Shown here piece by piece: positions 1 through 12,155 of a DNA stretch of 64,000 bases (positions are counted from its first letter, which is position 1; every line of letters starts with the position of its first letter). This stretch comes from Lineus longissimus. Its lineage: Eukaryota > Nemertea > Pilidiophora > Heteronemertea > Lineidae. The stretch is taken from NCBI RefSeq assembly GCF_910592395.1, contig NC_088326.1:6765001-6829000 (forward strand), in the 5' to 3' direction. Below the pieces are notes generated by a model that saw only the letters and a list, made by a program, of their open reading frames with translations, made no database searches and was not told the DNA's origin. The translations under genes were made by a program, and so were the position numbers.

Positions 1-2
1 CT

Positions 3-499
3 GCGGTTAAGGAAGTCAAATTTTCGTCAGTTATGGCGTGTTTTGCAAGATCTGGCTTCACCGATGATGTTATCAACGAAGATCCTGACAACTACCTGCC
101 CCTTGCACAGCTCATTCAAGAAGCCCAGGTCCACTTTGATATCGATGACATCATGGATGCTGAAGATTACATAGCCTTCGGCGATGAGACGGCAGTTATG
201 GACGATGTAATGGAAGGGTACGAGCAGCAGCTTCTTAACGAACACTGTACGCCAGCCACAACTACAGACCCATTTGTTGACGACGAGCTACACACAGATG
301 AAGTTGACGATGAAAGTGAAACGGTTGACCCAGCATGCGAGATCAATTCAAATGCTATGGCTCTGCACATACGCAGCTCAACTTATACTTTTTTGTTAAG
401 ATCGACGTTCTTAAATCCGAAACCTTTCTACAAGAACACGTTTTAGATTCTAAACGAAATGCTAGGCAGACAACTTTGGACACTTTCTTTTTGCAATAA
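3..499 (+). pseudogene. Tigger/pogo-type transposase, C-terminal end, frameshifted
   Basis: The frame is open from the first codon in the window, so the 5' part lies upstream. The start reads like the post-catalytic helix of Tigger/jerky transposases (VMACFARSGF, compare the family pattern NCFRKAGF), followed by an acidic stretch. Frame 3 runs to a stop at 446, but from about 341 another frame (codons starting at 341) gives the family-like tail ending at TAA 497-499. The tail contains QTTLDTFF, which matches a PCNA-interacting peptide (Qxx[ILM]xxFF). The two frames must be joined by a frameshift or a short intron near 341-360; I favour a frameshift in a decayed copy. The ATG at 33 is internal, not a start. 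Confidence 0.7.
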
Positions 500-990
500 G
501 TCTTGTGTTTCAAAGAAAGACATTGCGAATGTGACTTTGTTAAAGTAAAAACATTGCCATTGTATTCAAGATGATTAAGAGTAAAATTGCATTGATTCAG
601 TGGACTAACAGTACTCCTGACTGTGTCTACATGTAATCAGGGTCTAACATTAGCTTAACACACTTTACATAATGCAAAGCAATATTGTAACATCAATTGC
701 AGTTTATTGAGTTGTTTATCCCATCATGCTAATTAAGTATAGAATAATTATTGTACATAACTAATTACGGCTGTACAGTGTCTATTGTAAAGTACAAATA
801 ACAATAAATAACATATTATACAATGTTCATTGTCAAGTACCAATAAAAATAGATAACATATTAATCTACTTAAATTCAATTGTCTTTTATTTTATTTCAT
901 CTACCAAAATGAAATAAAATCCTGATTGAAATATAAGGATTCAAGACTTCTGAACTTAGCACTGATTGGAATCCACCTATCAGACGATTT

Positions 991-1060
991 TGGCATAACC
1001 TCTCTATTAAGGACACCTGGGGCCAGTCCCATGGGTGTCCGCAATAGAGAGGTTATACTG
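991..1060. repeat. Palindromic right terminus of the Tigger element
   Basis: The string ATAACCTCTCTATTAAGGAC on the left is repeated in inverse orientation at the right (GTCCGCAATAGAGAGGTTAT), with a short loop between. The terminus can fold on itself. The outer arm is the TIR proper and the inner arm an inverted subterminal copy. Confidence 0.75.
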
Positions 1061-3510
1061 TATATGGAATGCATATTTTCCCCAGAAACTTTATCAATAT
1101 AATTTTAGCTTATTTTTAGACCCAAATTGAACACTATTCCTCCTCCAGTAGCGAGATAGCATTTTTAGACAAAGCCGTCTCGAATGCTGAATGTAGGTCA
1201 AATCGTGCTGATTTTTGGTTTCTATTCCTGAAAATTAGACAGTAAGTCGAAATCTCTAGGTCGTATGATTACAAACTGGGACACCATGTGGACGGACAGA
1301 CAGAATTTGAACACTTATTCTACCAGCTGTGCTGACTTCGTCAGCCCAGGTAAAAACTGATAACTTTAAACCAATCGCAAGAATCTAATCAAGACATCTC
1401 ACCTGGTGTGTTGAGCAGATGATCGACTTATACCATTGATTCGAAGTGATTTTATTCCTTCTTATTATTCCTTCACAATTAACAAAATGGCTGTGTTCTA
1501 CATGCAGCTTCAGGCGCGCACAACCTTACTGCGCAACTGTGACGTTGCTCGGGATGCCAAAGTATTGCCTCGAACCGCAAAATTCCAACCAGCTGGCAAT
1601 GTGCCAACTTACATTTTTACCCAATACCGCCAACTGGGGACATAAATCGAAACTAATCTATTTAATATCAAAACCTCAATATTATGCAGACATCTTTAAC
1701 TTTATTTCCAACTTTTATCTGGTGGTATTCGACAATATTTTTTTGCGCTTTTAGCCCACAGGTGAGCTGAATTTTAGGCGAATCACAATGAATTTTATGT
1801 CAGCAGCATATTTTGGGCTGTTTTTCCCGACGGCCTATTAGGTCTTATGGTTGCAAAATGCCTAATTTGTCCACAGATGGACGGACACCAATCGAATAGC
1901 TATAAAATAATTATTATTGGTCAATTGTGGCACAGACTTCTATTCACTGGATAGGCGACATGGCTTCTAGCTATATGGTTTTATCGGCCCACAGACCGTA
2001 TGGACTAATGTCACGGGCAATTGACGATGATCAGATCTGGATTTGGCTTCTTTGACAGGAGTTTTTAGTCACTTTTAGCAAAATGTTTGGTTTTGGAGCA
2101 ATCACTTTTGCGGGAACTTTTGTTTCCGTCATGTAAATGCGCTTGTACTCCCGACTCCAAAATGTGGTCACGAAATAAGCCCTTGCTTGTATTAAGCCCA
2201 GGGCCTATACCAAACGCCTGATCATGCGAGATCAATGGAAGTAGATGCGTCAATAAACACATTACTCATGTTACTGAGAAAATTCAAAGACAAAAACATG
2301 AAATGGAGTCCAACACATTGATTATGGCATGTATGTATAAAGAAATGCAAACACAGTGCAAAACAGCATATATTTGATTACGATGTTACTTACCCTGCCA
2401 ATTCAAAAATGGTGGAAGGACGAATTGCACCATCCAGGTGGACATGCAGCTCAACCTGAAAGTAAAGCACTCTAAAGTACACGACTGTTAGAACAGAATA
2501 ATACTATGGAAAAGCTAGGCGCGGTTCACATGATGAATCTGCACAATACATGTGATCAACCAGCTCCCCATCCGTCCAAAGAGATGTCGTAAATGTGCCA
2601 TAAACATATTGGAACAGAAATCTTTGTTGATCCTTTGCCGGGAAGGTATCGGGAATGCATCAGGTACTTGGTATATTCTCCGTTGTGTGACTCACTACCA
2701 GTTTGTCATTCATGTTATTGCGAACTGAGAACTGTTCAATAGTACAGCCATATTCCACAACTTGGGACAAACTTAAAGGCCTGGGCCCATACGGTGCTGG
2801 CTACCACCGCCGAGCTATCTGGCTACCTGGATAGATAAGCAGGCTGGGGAGGAGCTATGCATACTGAACTCTTGGAGAGTTGCTATGGCTGGGTTATTTT
2901 TAGAATGTAAACAGTCCTACTAATGTGACTAACATGTGGCAGTGGATAAGTGTTTTGTTTTACTTGATTTGATCTTGCAGTCTGTAAGGTTATTATTGTC
3001 CATAACAATTAAATAGAATCAAAGCAATTTTACAAGGCAATTTTCATCTTTCTAAAAAACTTTATGTATGATGGATGAAGATAGTGATGGTGTCATTTTA
3101 ATATGAATCATATGATAATCTCCATGCAGGAGATGTCTTCAAAATTTTTGATTTACATCAATACTGGTTACTCTGAGGTAACTGTGAACAGCTTTATTCC
3201 TACTACAACAGCAACGTACTCCATGTGAATAAATTCCAAGGATTACGGGTTTGATATATTTGCTATTCCTTCAGGCTAGTTACAAATATGTATTGTAACA
3301 CGATTAACTTCATTTTCACTGATAATTCTGCATTTTTACACAAAATACACAAATCTAGTCACACTGTGTCTATATATATTATTGCCTGAATCCCATTTCT
3401 CATGCTAACAAAAACCATGACACGAATTCTGTATGATGCTCGAAATTCATTGTGAGATGAGAAAAGGTTACTCAGGTGGTATACTTTAGCCATAAGCCGC
3501 TTCCAAATAT
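1061..3510. other. Intergenic, no gene recognised
   Basis: Short open frames here lack family signatures. At 1,240-1,350 there is a tail of the dispersed hairpin-AAAAA repeat family also seen near 16.6 and 36.6 kb: GGACGGACAGACAG-like sequence, then a hairpin around CTGACTTCGTCAG and an A run. The rest is unremarkable AT-rich DNA. Confidence 0.5.
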
Positions 3511-3515
3511 TATCT

Positions 3516-5063
3516 CTATATACATAAGTGTTCGCCTATCTGGTTTTTTTTTGTTCGTTGTCTTTGGGAACTTCTGGTTGCCTGACTGGTCCACACAGAA
3601 GTAACATCATGGTCCACATTTTCGTTCCAATGAACTACTGCTAGGTTGGCTCGCATTTGGTAATTGTCGCTACCCATTGATATATGTTTGTTGGTGAATA
3701 TATTGAAGACATTGTTGAATGACTCTGTGTGGTAAGTCGTCCTACCAAGGACATAATCATCTGGGTGTTTATAAATCACATTATTTTGAATGGCTGTTTG
3801 GAGAAGATCTTTGGCTTTTTTATCTGTGATGACAACAAGGGAAGGTTTATAGTTGCGGTCCTTTTTACATCTTCATATTCTGGCGCAGTTTCTGTGGTCA
3901 TTGCTGTAGTGTTTCACCACATTATCCAAGGAGGTCCGGATGTATTCAGGATTTCCTTCACAATTCTGGACTGCCCAGTGTATGTGGGTGGCAACTGGCT
4001 GAGCCTTGTCATGAAGTTGCTCATGCCATGTGACACATTTTCTCTTCTTTGCACCTTGTCCAACTTCAAGGACAGCCTTGCTGGCCCCCTTGACTCCATG
4101 CCATAAGTCATTCTGATTGGTAGTGTCTTTTTGATGCACCCGCACCAATTAGTTGATTGAAAGGTTTCTGTCATGGCTGTGGACTTTGATTTTCGTTCCC
4201 ATGGAATTGAAATAATCGTAGAGTCGAACAGTTCCAATCAATTCGTGCCGTTAGGCCACTTTGTCATCTTCCTTCGTGATGTTCTGACATGATAGAACTT
4301 TATGGATTTTGTCCCGAAGGCACGCAACACTGGAGTTCTTGGCGTTTTTCTCCAGCCATGCCTTGCATCTGTTTCTATTTCAATACCTTCTTCTTCTGGG
4401 TAGTGCTGTTTTTTCTCATTGAGGGCCTGGAGGGTTGATGCCTTGTACTCCTCTGTCACACATGGTTTATAATCCTCAAAAATTGATTTTTGCTTTTGTT
4501 TTGAGATAGTTCCTATCCCTGCAGCTTCTGAAAATCTCCTGTACTGCATTGGAAGCATTCCACTCGCAAAATATCCATGTTCGATTCGTGTGTTGCAAAG
4601 AAACTCTCCATTTGGCAAATATGGTGAAGATGCCCAGCTGTAGTTGTGTCGCGCTTTATGCCTTTTACACTGAAGCTTTTTGATTGCGCAATGTCCACGA
4701 TAAATTGTGTTTATGACCGAAAGGTCGGAAGTGCAATACCTTCCATGCTGCTCTGCGACTTGAAGCATCTTGTCAAAGGAAATGTCCAATACCACAAAAT
4801 TCCTCTGGTCTGTCTTCTCAATGGGTGTGGCCATGTACATGTTCGCTCCAGCCCAGTATTCTTCGGTGCCAGATTCCACCTGGTGGTTCTTCTCCCAAAA
4901 GTCGAGGATGTTCTCCATGACAGTAGCATTTGTCACACAACTGCCAAGTTTCATTCTCAAGTAATCTCTAACTTTTGAAATTTTCGATAGGATCGACATC
5001 TCCTGGTATGTCGATTTTGAACCTTGGAGGGCGAGTGTATGGTTTTGGTTGATTATTAGCCAT
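3516..5063 (-). pseudogene. Decayed transposase-like protein of an uncharacterised invertebrate repeat family
   Basis: The likely start is ATG at 5063. The reading frame shifts near 4,975 and again near 4,270-4,290; from there one frame continues to about 3,516 with stops at 4251-4253, 4149-4151 and 3873-3875. Signatures in order are TDARHGWRK (about 4,345-4,370), HSHDRN (about 4,165-4,182), TNQNDLWHGVKG (about 4,100-4,130) and YHTESFNN followed by LAVVHWNENVD (3,600-3,730). From memory this resembles a repetitive family of uncharacterised proteins in cnidarians, molluscs and fish. The spacing of D, D and N-D/H motifs resembles DDE transposases such as Kolobok, but that assignment is inference. 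No TIR was found around it. At least two frameshifts and three stops make it non-functional. Confidence 0.6.
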
Positions 5064-6239
5064 GGTTACCTCAATGGAAGTGAATGGACCCAAGCTCACT
5101 TACATGTACTTTGATGCAGTTGGTTAGAATTGGCTCTGCATTGCAGCTATGTGGGGAGTGGTAGGCTCATTTTCTAAGCCTCGGACTGCAGAAAACTAGA
5201 GATCACTGTGTTCAAGAAAGAGACAACACCCCTTTATCTATGATAGAGCTTCCCAAATCTTCACCAGCCTAAAGTAGTTTGCAAGACCACTGAATGTATT
5301 TCTTTGTTTAACAGGATGTGTCAGACTTTGTATATATTCTACTTCTAGAATCTGAAAAGCAAGTAAGTCAAAATTGATGACTGATACTAACAGACCTTGT
5401 CTTTGAGTGATCCTTCAAATTCTGAAATTATGTGCATTGCTTTCCCAGAAACCTTGAACACAAATGCTTTGCCCTAATTAAAATGGTTACTAAGGGTGAA
5501 GAATCTGCTTAGGTCAGCAAATGCTAACCTGTAACACATTCTATTCTTGGAAGATGCTGGCCAATTCCAAGTTATCAAGTACAAAGGGGTGGAAGATATA
5601 GATAATACTTATTTCTGATGTTCTGTTATGCGATTACTAAGTATGACACGTGTGGAGAGGTTGATTAGAGTACCAAAAGATGAAACAAAAGCCAGATCAC
5701 TAGCATCCATATGACTAGAGGCCTGGGGGTCTGAATAGCTACGCTGGCGGAATTTAATAGCAAGGAATGAGATGGATGGCAAGAAAATGTAGCCAGTAGT
5801 ATATGCAAATACCAGAATGTAGGTTTATGGTAGATAGAGAGACCTATGTGGACAGACTAGATGGAATCAAGCTTAGACCAATGGGGCCAAATTCATGAAG
5901 GGCGTTCAGCTTAAAACAGCGTTTAACTACTGAATAGACAGATTCAGGTCCTTCATGTAAATCTTCACAGAACATGAATAGGCCTTATAACTAATTAGGG
6001 AGAAGTTACACACGTCTAATGAATTCGGCCCCTAGGGTGGATGACAGTTGTGAAGGTTTTATTTGAACTGCAGTGAATGAAGTAGTTGAGGGGTTCTTTT
6101 GTCACATCCGCTCTTCAATACCTTCAGTGCATTTGCTGCAACTGTGTTTCAGCAGGACAGCGCAAAACTGCTCTTTCGATACCTTTAGTTTGAGTCCATT
6201 AACGCGACTGCCTTCCTCTAATGGTGTTGAAGTTGTTTA
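5064..6239. other. Intergenic, no gene recognised
   Basis: I see no coding signature. The only element recognised is the short MITE at 5,883-6,032. Confidence 0.5.
5883..6032. mobile_element. Short MITE with GGGGCCAAATTCATGAA-type ends
   Basis: The left end reads GGGGCCAAATTCATGAAG and the right end AATGAATTCGGCCCC, giving imperfect 17-bp terminal inverted repeats around about 115 bp with no coding capacity. The ends recall Harbinger-like MITEs, but no clear target duplication is visible, so the superfamily is unassigned. Confidence 0.5.
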
Positions 6240-6480
6240 GTGAGTCATAAAAGTATATCAGGGTAAACCTACTCTGGAACACTTTTAGTTTGATATCAAA
6301 CACGGATGACACCTTTCGCTGTAACCGTCTCCAAGTAGGTCAGTTGGTAATGAAAATCGGTTAGCACAAACCTACTGTTCATTATCTTCTAAACACGACT
6401 ACTTTAGCTATAACAGTCTTAAAGTAGGGCAGAAGGTCATAAAAGTAGGTCAGTGCAAATCTTTCCTTCATTACTTTAGT
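6240..6480. repeat. Degenerate repeat of an AAGTAGGTCAG-type unit
   Basis: Phrases such as GTCATAAAAGTA, AAACCTACT and AAGTAGGTCAG recur at roughly 70-110-bp spacing with much divergence. This looks like an old tandem array or related inserts. No coding content. Confidence 0.4.
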
Positions 6481-6518
6481 TTAGATTAGTTCTTGTGACA
6501 CTGCCCTATTCCCTCCCA

Positions 6519-6890
6519 TAAGGCTACAATGCAGTCTCTAGATTGTGACATGAGGCATGATGCCGTCTCTAACATCACCCTCACTACTCTCATATCAATC
6601 AGGCTACAATGCGGTCTCTTAGTCTTACTTGATTGTGACATGAGGCATGATGCCGTCTCTTTCATCACCCGCTTCTCTTATATCAATCAGGCTACGAAGT
6701 CTTACTTGATTGTGACATCAGGCATGATAGGGTCTCATACATCACGCTCTTCTCTTATATCGATCAGGCTACAATGTGGTCACTTACTTGATTGTGACAT
6801 CACCCTCTTGTCTCATATCATTCAGGCGACAATGCGGTCTCTTACTTGATTGTGACATGAGGCATGATGACGTCTCTTACCATACCCCTT
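6519..6890. repeat. Minisatellite, about five units of 55-95 bp
   Basis: Units share GGCTACAATGCGGTCTCT, TTGATTGTGACATGAGGCAT and CTCATATCAATCAG. The second and fifth units are longest and the third and fourth have internal deletions. The arrangement is head to tail. Open frames across it are products of the repeat. Confidence 0.8.
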
Positions 6891-9300
6891 GCCTGACCTC
6901 TTCTGAAAAGGTGCTTGACTTTCAGTTGCAAGTTGCGGGAAATTTTCATGTAGAAACAATTTGGTTTCCTGGTATCAAATGATCACATGCAGTGCCGTCT
7001 TTACACTGGCAGATAAACTAAACATAAAGGACTCCAATTGCGCTGTGGATAATTTATTTTCTGAGGCATTACCCTCTCTCGCGACTCAGGGTCGAGCCCG
7101 ACAGTAAAGGGGTAGGAATTTTAACTCGACCTAAGAGCATGACACTAGTATAAGGGTTAAAGGTTGCATGTTCAAGAGTTTAGGTTTAATAGGCAAGCTC
7201 TATTTAATATTATAATAAATAAAAATTCAGAGATGCCTATTCAATTTCAAGGCTTCTTTATTCAATCAACTTGTATAATACAGTCAAACAAGACCAAAAC
7301 GTGAAGGACAAATCAGCTAAGATACAGCGTTTTCTTTCCCGATCCTGTCAATCTCATGGCTGACTGGTTGATTGGTTTCGTGTCACCAGTTCCACAGCAT
7401 GCACAGCAACACCACTTTGCCAGTGGAGACCACCGAAATGACTCGAAGATTATATAGACTGCATCATCCTGTAAACGTGAGAAAAAATAGCGCTTTGTAA
7501 AAAAACACCATCAACATAAGATATTCATTATTAACATTCCCGATTGTGTTACAAAAACAATGAGTAGTCTGTGATGTTACGCGAAAACTGTGAGAGTTTA
7601 TACAACCCTGTATGGCTTGCTGTTCATGTTGGTGGTAAGGTAAAACATAAATGTACAAAAAAAGATCAAAACTTTTGTGAAAAACTAGTGAACTGGTGGG
7701 GGGGGGGGTAAAATAAAGTTAAATTTGAAAAAGTTCACCCTTATTTACTAACGTTCACCTTGGTAGAGTTTGGACACATGGCTTGCAATGCATACTTCAC
7801 TTCCCTGCACATTGCACATATGTTGCAGTGTATTGCATTTGTTCATGTACCGGTATCGGGTATGTAACTGTAATGTTTGGTAAATAATGTAGGCCCAGTT
7901 CATGCAGCTCCTCACGGTTTTCCGTATCAGCATAGACTGAGAATGGCAGTTTTATTGTTCATTAAAAATACCTCCCAATTCCAGCAGACTACTATGACCA
8001 GTGTCTGACCACTGACCAGTGTCACTATCAAAGGTGTACGATATCATTGTTATTTTGACAAGAAACATGAGAAAACGTCAACGTCTTGTGAAGCGGTCTG
8101 CCATGTTTGTTCATCTAGCGTTCGGGTTTGTTTTGATTACGTCGATGATGTTTATAAATACAAAGAGAGTATTCTTATAACAAACGTTTGTCTGGATTTC
8201 AAAGTCATTCTCCTGTAGTTGTTATATTTATGTGTAATAGATAATTGTGAAGTATTACGATTATTTCATTCTGATGATTGGGAAGAATCTTTTGCAACAC
8301 CATTTTGTGAATAAAATGTACTATGGCGTTCATGTGTGTTTTGATCTTCGACTTCGACTCAATGACTGAGCAAACTTAACGAGACAGAAAGCCAAAAATA
8401 GTAACACTTCCTATGTAAACAATCTACGGGAGTCATTCTATACTATGACTTTTCAAATAACAGTTGTCATGGCCAATTGTACCTAGCAAATCAAGAGAAA
8501 ATACAGAGAAAACTCACCCTGGTTTTCTGTCAAAACGTCTACCGTACGTAGATGAACTGAGCGCATGAATCTGGGTTTCTCTACGTGTCTTTTATCGGCA
8601 ATATTAATAAGAATTAGACAAAATAACCCCACAAAACCACATGTTGAAAATGGGATTCAAAATATAAGGAAATAATAAAATACCACTTTCTAACTGCTCG
8701 TTATGAAAAATTTAGATTGGAACTATGTTTTGAAGTGAACGTACACACTCTATATACATTCGCAAAATGGCCATCACTTTATCAGCCTGGGCTGCAATGC
8801 CATAGGGCAATCCCTTATGTGCAGCGTGTTCAGTACATTACAGAGACAGGTAGGATCGAGGCCGTTTTGCCACTTTTGACCAGACGACAATTTCCAGCTT
8901 AAAATCTGCCAATTACTGCCAATTACGGGGCGTTTAGTCTTTCTGCTGTGAATAGCTATAATCCTATCGAAACAAGAGTTCAAAATATTGGTATCCTGGC
9001 ACATTTTCTGGCCCAGCTACAGCAAATTCGGATGAAAATGCAACTATTTTGCTGGAACTACTTTCGGCCAGCTCCAGTACAAACCATAAGCTCCGCTGGA
9101 AGCCAGCGTAGCTAAAAAAAGGTGACTGTGAACAAATATTTTAAAGACATCTACACCCTCTCCCCCTCCCGCTAGTTCAAAGTTTTAAGGTCATGAGATA
9201 CTCCCGCCAAATTTCCAAAGGATAGGCCCATATTTTATTCAGTATTTGTCTCTGAACCTTGACACTCAGCAATGGAAAATAATGTAATTTTTGCACTTCG
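6891..9300. other. Intergenic, no gene recognised
   Basis: AT-rich sequence with a G run near 7,697. Predicted peptides are short and show no domain. I see nothing that identifies a promoter or an exon. Confidence 0.45.
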
Positions 9301-9862
9301 AGGCGTTATACCGAGGAGCAAAAGGAAACAATTCGGGCCCTTTTTAACCACTTTAATTGGGATTTAGAGGAAGTAAATCCTGGAGACTTGAACACCGCAC
9401 AGCAGAATGATGAACATGATGAAGTGGAAAGCGACAACGACCCGGAAGGGGAGGCAAATGATCAAGAAGTTGGTGCAGATCCTGGACAGCCCTACATGAA
9501 CAATTTTAAGTTGGAGCAGGATCAGGACAGGGAAAAGTATCACCTTTGTCTGTGCAAGCCTTGTATAAGTGATGAACATCATAGACAGTAATGGTGAGAG
9601 ACAGAGGATCATTGGCCTCATGAAGACAACCATGATTATAGGAGGCCTATTTCCAAAACTTTGGACCATGCTTCTTCATTATGGTGTATGGGATGATCCA
9701 AGATACAAAGAGAGGAAGGCTGCTGCTTTATCCATTGATCCTCGTCGAAAACATTATGTGTATCATAAAAGAGACATCATGCCAAAATGTGTTCTTCTGC
9801 TAGTTAGACGATGGTTTCCAAACCCTGCTTCTCTACCATACATGGGCCACATGTGGGAATGA
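9300..9862 (+). pseudogene. Possible P2X7 C-terminal-like domain remnant
   Basis: A frame beginning near 9,300 reads TEEQKETIRALFNHF, then an acidic linker and YHLCLCKPC, and stops at 9591. A second frame from about 9,569 continues with DPRRKHYVYHKRDIMPKCVL, VRRWFPNP and YMGHMWE, ending at 9862. Cys-x-Cys-x2-Cys followed downstream by Pro-x-Cys-x-Val, Arg and Phe-Pro-x-Pro is reminiscent of the cysteine-rich P2X7 C-terminal domain, common as stand-alone proteins in marine invertebrates. The match is from memory and weak; several expected cysteines are missing and a frameshift separates the halves. It could be an unrelated old gene fragment. Confidence 0.28.
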
Positions 9863-10029
9863 CTCATCCTTCGTTTTGGCCCATTTTTCGTGAAGGATAG
9901 TATTGTATTCAGATTGGTGATTTACTTTAGTGGTCTTTGATTATAATGAGGCCTATAATTGGACACTTGTTCCTTTCTTAAAGTGGAAATCGAAATGATT
10001 TAGAATTGTGAAACATATAATTTGCTTAA

Positions 10030-10731
10030 CCCTTTCGTTGCACCGCTCAAAATTATTTCAATATTGATTCCTTGCTGCCCCCAAAATACTGTAAAAGCCA
10101 ATTTTAACATAGGTAACTTTGAGGACAATATACAGCCTGAAGGAGAAGAGATAGAGCTTTGGACTATTGGAAAAGATTGTTGGGGACAGCAGGGACTTTC
10201 AAATTATGCATTTGTTAATTACCTGAAATTATGTTAATTAACTAATTAACGCTTATTAATATTAATCAACGAGAAAAAAAACTAGATTTTTCATCTTGAC
10301 CCAGGCTATCACTATCACCCCCCTCGGACCCTGAATCATGCACACTTTCATCCCCATGCACGCTGTGTACATCGGCATTATGTTCAGAATCATAATCAGA
10401 CTCGTCTTCTAACGCCTCGAATTCACTATTTCATCAATTATTGATTCTGCAGTTCGTCGAACACGTGACTGAGCCATTTAAATTTGTTTACAAAACTTTG
10501 GACTCAAAATATCGCCAAGACTTTGAATAAAAACACCGAAGTTTTCACACAGAAATCTGAAGTTCTAGCGGTAAACAACATGGCAGGACACCTAGCGACA
10601 AGTTTCTGTACTAATTTTCTATTGGAAACATCATCTGATTCAGGTCTCTCCCAAGTCGCAGTTCTCCGTACATCCGCACAGATCGGAAAATTTTTTTGGT
10701 CGCAAAGAAGCGTACATCCGCAGCGAAAGGG
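10030..10731. mobile_element. Non-autonomous piggyBac-type element
   Basis: TTAA at 10026-10029 and 10732-10735 flanks ends reading CCCTTTCGTTGC and GCAGCGAAAGGG. TTAA target duplication plus CCCTTT termini is the piggyBac hallmark. The 702-bp interior retains the 5' end of a transposase-like gene on the minus strand (10,290-10,477). The plus-strand open frame 10,022-10,237 starts outside the element and has no recognisable domain. Confidence 0.82.
10290..10477 (-). pseudogene. N-terminal acidic region of a piggyBac-like transposase, truncated
   Basis: The start ATG at 10477 gives MAQSRVRRTAESIIDEI. After about 20 codons the frame breaks at a stop, and a shifted frame continues with EDESDYDSEHNADV and a long Asp/Glu/Ser-rich stretch up to about 10,290. 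A short basic start followed by an acidic Ser-rich N terminus is typical of piggyBac transposases. The catalytic part is absent, so this is a deletion derivative rather than a gene. Confidence 0.6.
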
Positions 10732-10739
10732 TTAATCAT

Positions 10740-11390
10740 GGATCCCTGAACACTTGATATGAAATGTACTTTGCAAATTGACATAAGCAATGGGACGTTT
10801 GGCGATAAATGGGGCATTATCAAACCTTCTGCGGATTAATTGCTGATTTAACATTGCTTGGGATGTACCTTTGTAATAATTTCATTAAAAGGATTTGACA
10901 CAATCCATGGCTTAGTAAGTAGAAGCTTTTACTTAGCATGTCCAGCAATCTGCCTCTCTTCATCTACCATCTTTGTTTACCATAGCAACACAAGTGGTAC
11001 CCTATGTTGTAAACACAGGGTACTATGATCATGAATATTCATTAGCTGGCTGCCAATTCATTTTGAAAATATAACTGTTACTGGAAGTGAAATTATCCAA
11101 TTCTTTTATTTTTCATTAGTTCAAAGATTTTATGAACTCTAAATTGCTGAGCCATTCAGTTTTGCACTTATGGGGTTCATGTACCATTTTAGGATTCATA
11201 CACCACCTCGTATAGGAATAATTCAAGAAAAAGTGAAAAATTTGGTCAGAGCTCTTCATGCATATGAAATGTGTGTGTTTCTGCCATACTGAATACTAAT
11301 CAGCTATTTATAGCCAACCCCCGGCCTTTAACTGTGAAGGGGTTTACCAAAGGTGAGATCAATGGTCACTGCAGTTAAGAAACATGCCCT
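10740..11390. other. Intergenic, no gene recognised
   Basis: AT-rich sequence without domain-bearing frames or obvious repeats. Confidence 0.45.
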
Positions 11391-11990
11391 AGTTAAAGCC
11401 GAACAACCAATTTACACCATTTGACCTGTGACCTTGAAAAGTAGGTCAAAATCAAAAACCTGTACGATATGTGAAAACCTTACTGGGAGTACATGAAAAT
11501 ATTATTGAAAATAAGTCACTCATAAGCAAACTATACAGTTTTTTCTTTTTCAGTTTTGGTCCCCTGGTGACCAAGACGATAATCAGATTGGAACAGATTT
11601 CGGCATCAGACGTTATATGACGCAGGGGGTCATCTGTACAAAGTTTCAAGTTCATAGCTTAACCGGTAAAGAAACGTGCAATAGTTACACTCTCACAGCC
11701 ATTTTACGCCATTTGACTAATGTGACCTTGAGAAGTAGGCCAAAACCAAACATAACTTTGTTCGAAAACGAGCCACTTATAAGCGAGATATCACACCTTT
11801 GGCCCCTGGTGGCCAAGTTGAGAATCAGAATGGACCAAAATTCAGTGTCAGAGGTCACCTGACCTAGGGGGTCATGTGTAAAAAGTTTCAAGTTCATAGC
11901 CCTCGCAGTTAAGAAACGTGCCGCTGTTTTTGAAAGAGGTTACAGACAACAACGGACGTGGGACACTGCGGCCCTAAGGTGTGCCAAAAA
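11390..11990. repeat. Dispersed hairpin-AAAAA repeat family, about two internal units
   Basis: Two roughly 240-280-bp units each run from CCATTTGACCTGTGACCTTG-like sequence through CACTCATAAGC, a CCCCTGGTGACCAAG phrase, a GGGGGTCATCTGTAC phrase, and end near GTTAAGAAACGTGC. The same order recurs at 14.3-16.6 and 17.0-18.2 kb. No coding capacity. Confidence 0.75.
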
Positions 11991-12071
11991 CTAAATGTGA
12001 ATGAAATGGCCAGGGGCCATGTGCTCACTAGTTGTAAATGGAAGGAAGAAAGTACCTTCCTAGACCAGTCA

Positions 12072-12155
12072 TGTGTACACTGGTAGCATTTTAGCAACAT
12101 TTTATAACATTCCTGGTTGCAACACCATGTTGGCAAAATGTGGCTAGTGTGTACA
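12072..12155. repeat. Small imperfect inverted repeat
   Basis: TGTGTACACTGGTAGCATTTT on the left pairs with AAAATGTGGCTAGTGTGTACA on the right. It may be a degraded MITE. Confidence 0.4.

Larger units (their letters stand above)
1..1060 (+). mobile_element. Tigger/pogo transposon, 3' part (cut by window start)
   Basis: The window opens inside a pogo-family DNA transposon. The transposase remnant occupies 3-499, an AT-rich tail with AATAAA follows, and the right end is the inverted repeat finishing at 1060. Read inward on the minus strand the end begins CAGTATAACCTCTCTATTGC, which has the CAGT start and AACCTC core usual for Tigger termini. The base pair TA follows at 1061-1062, as expected for the TA target duplication. 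The left end lies outside the window. Confidence 0.8.

Noticed and set aside
6486-6982. Three open frames with repeated DCDMRHDAVS-like peptides
   Set aside because: The peptide repeats only mirror the DNA minisatellite; unit lengths are not constant multiples of three.
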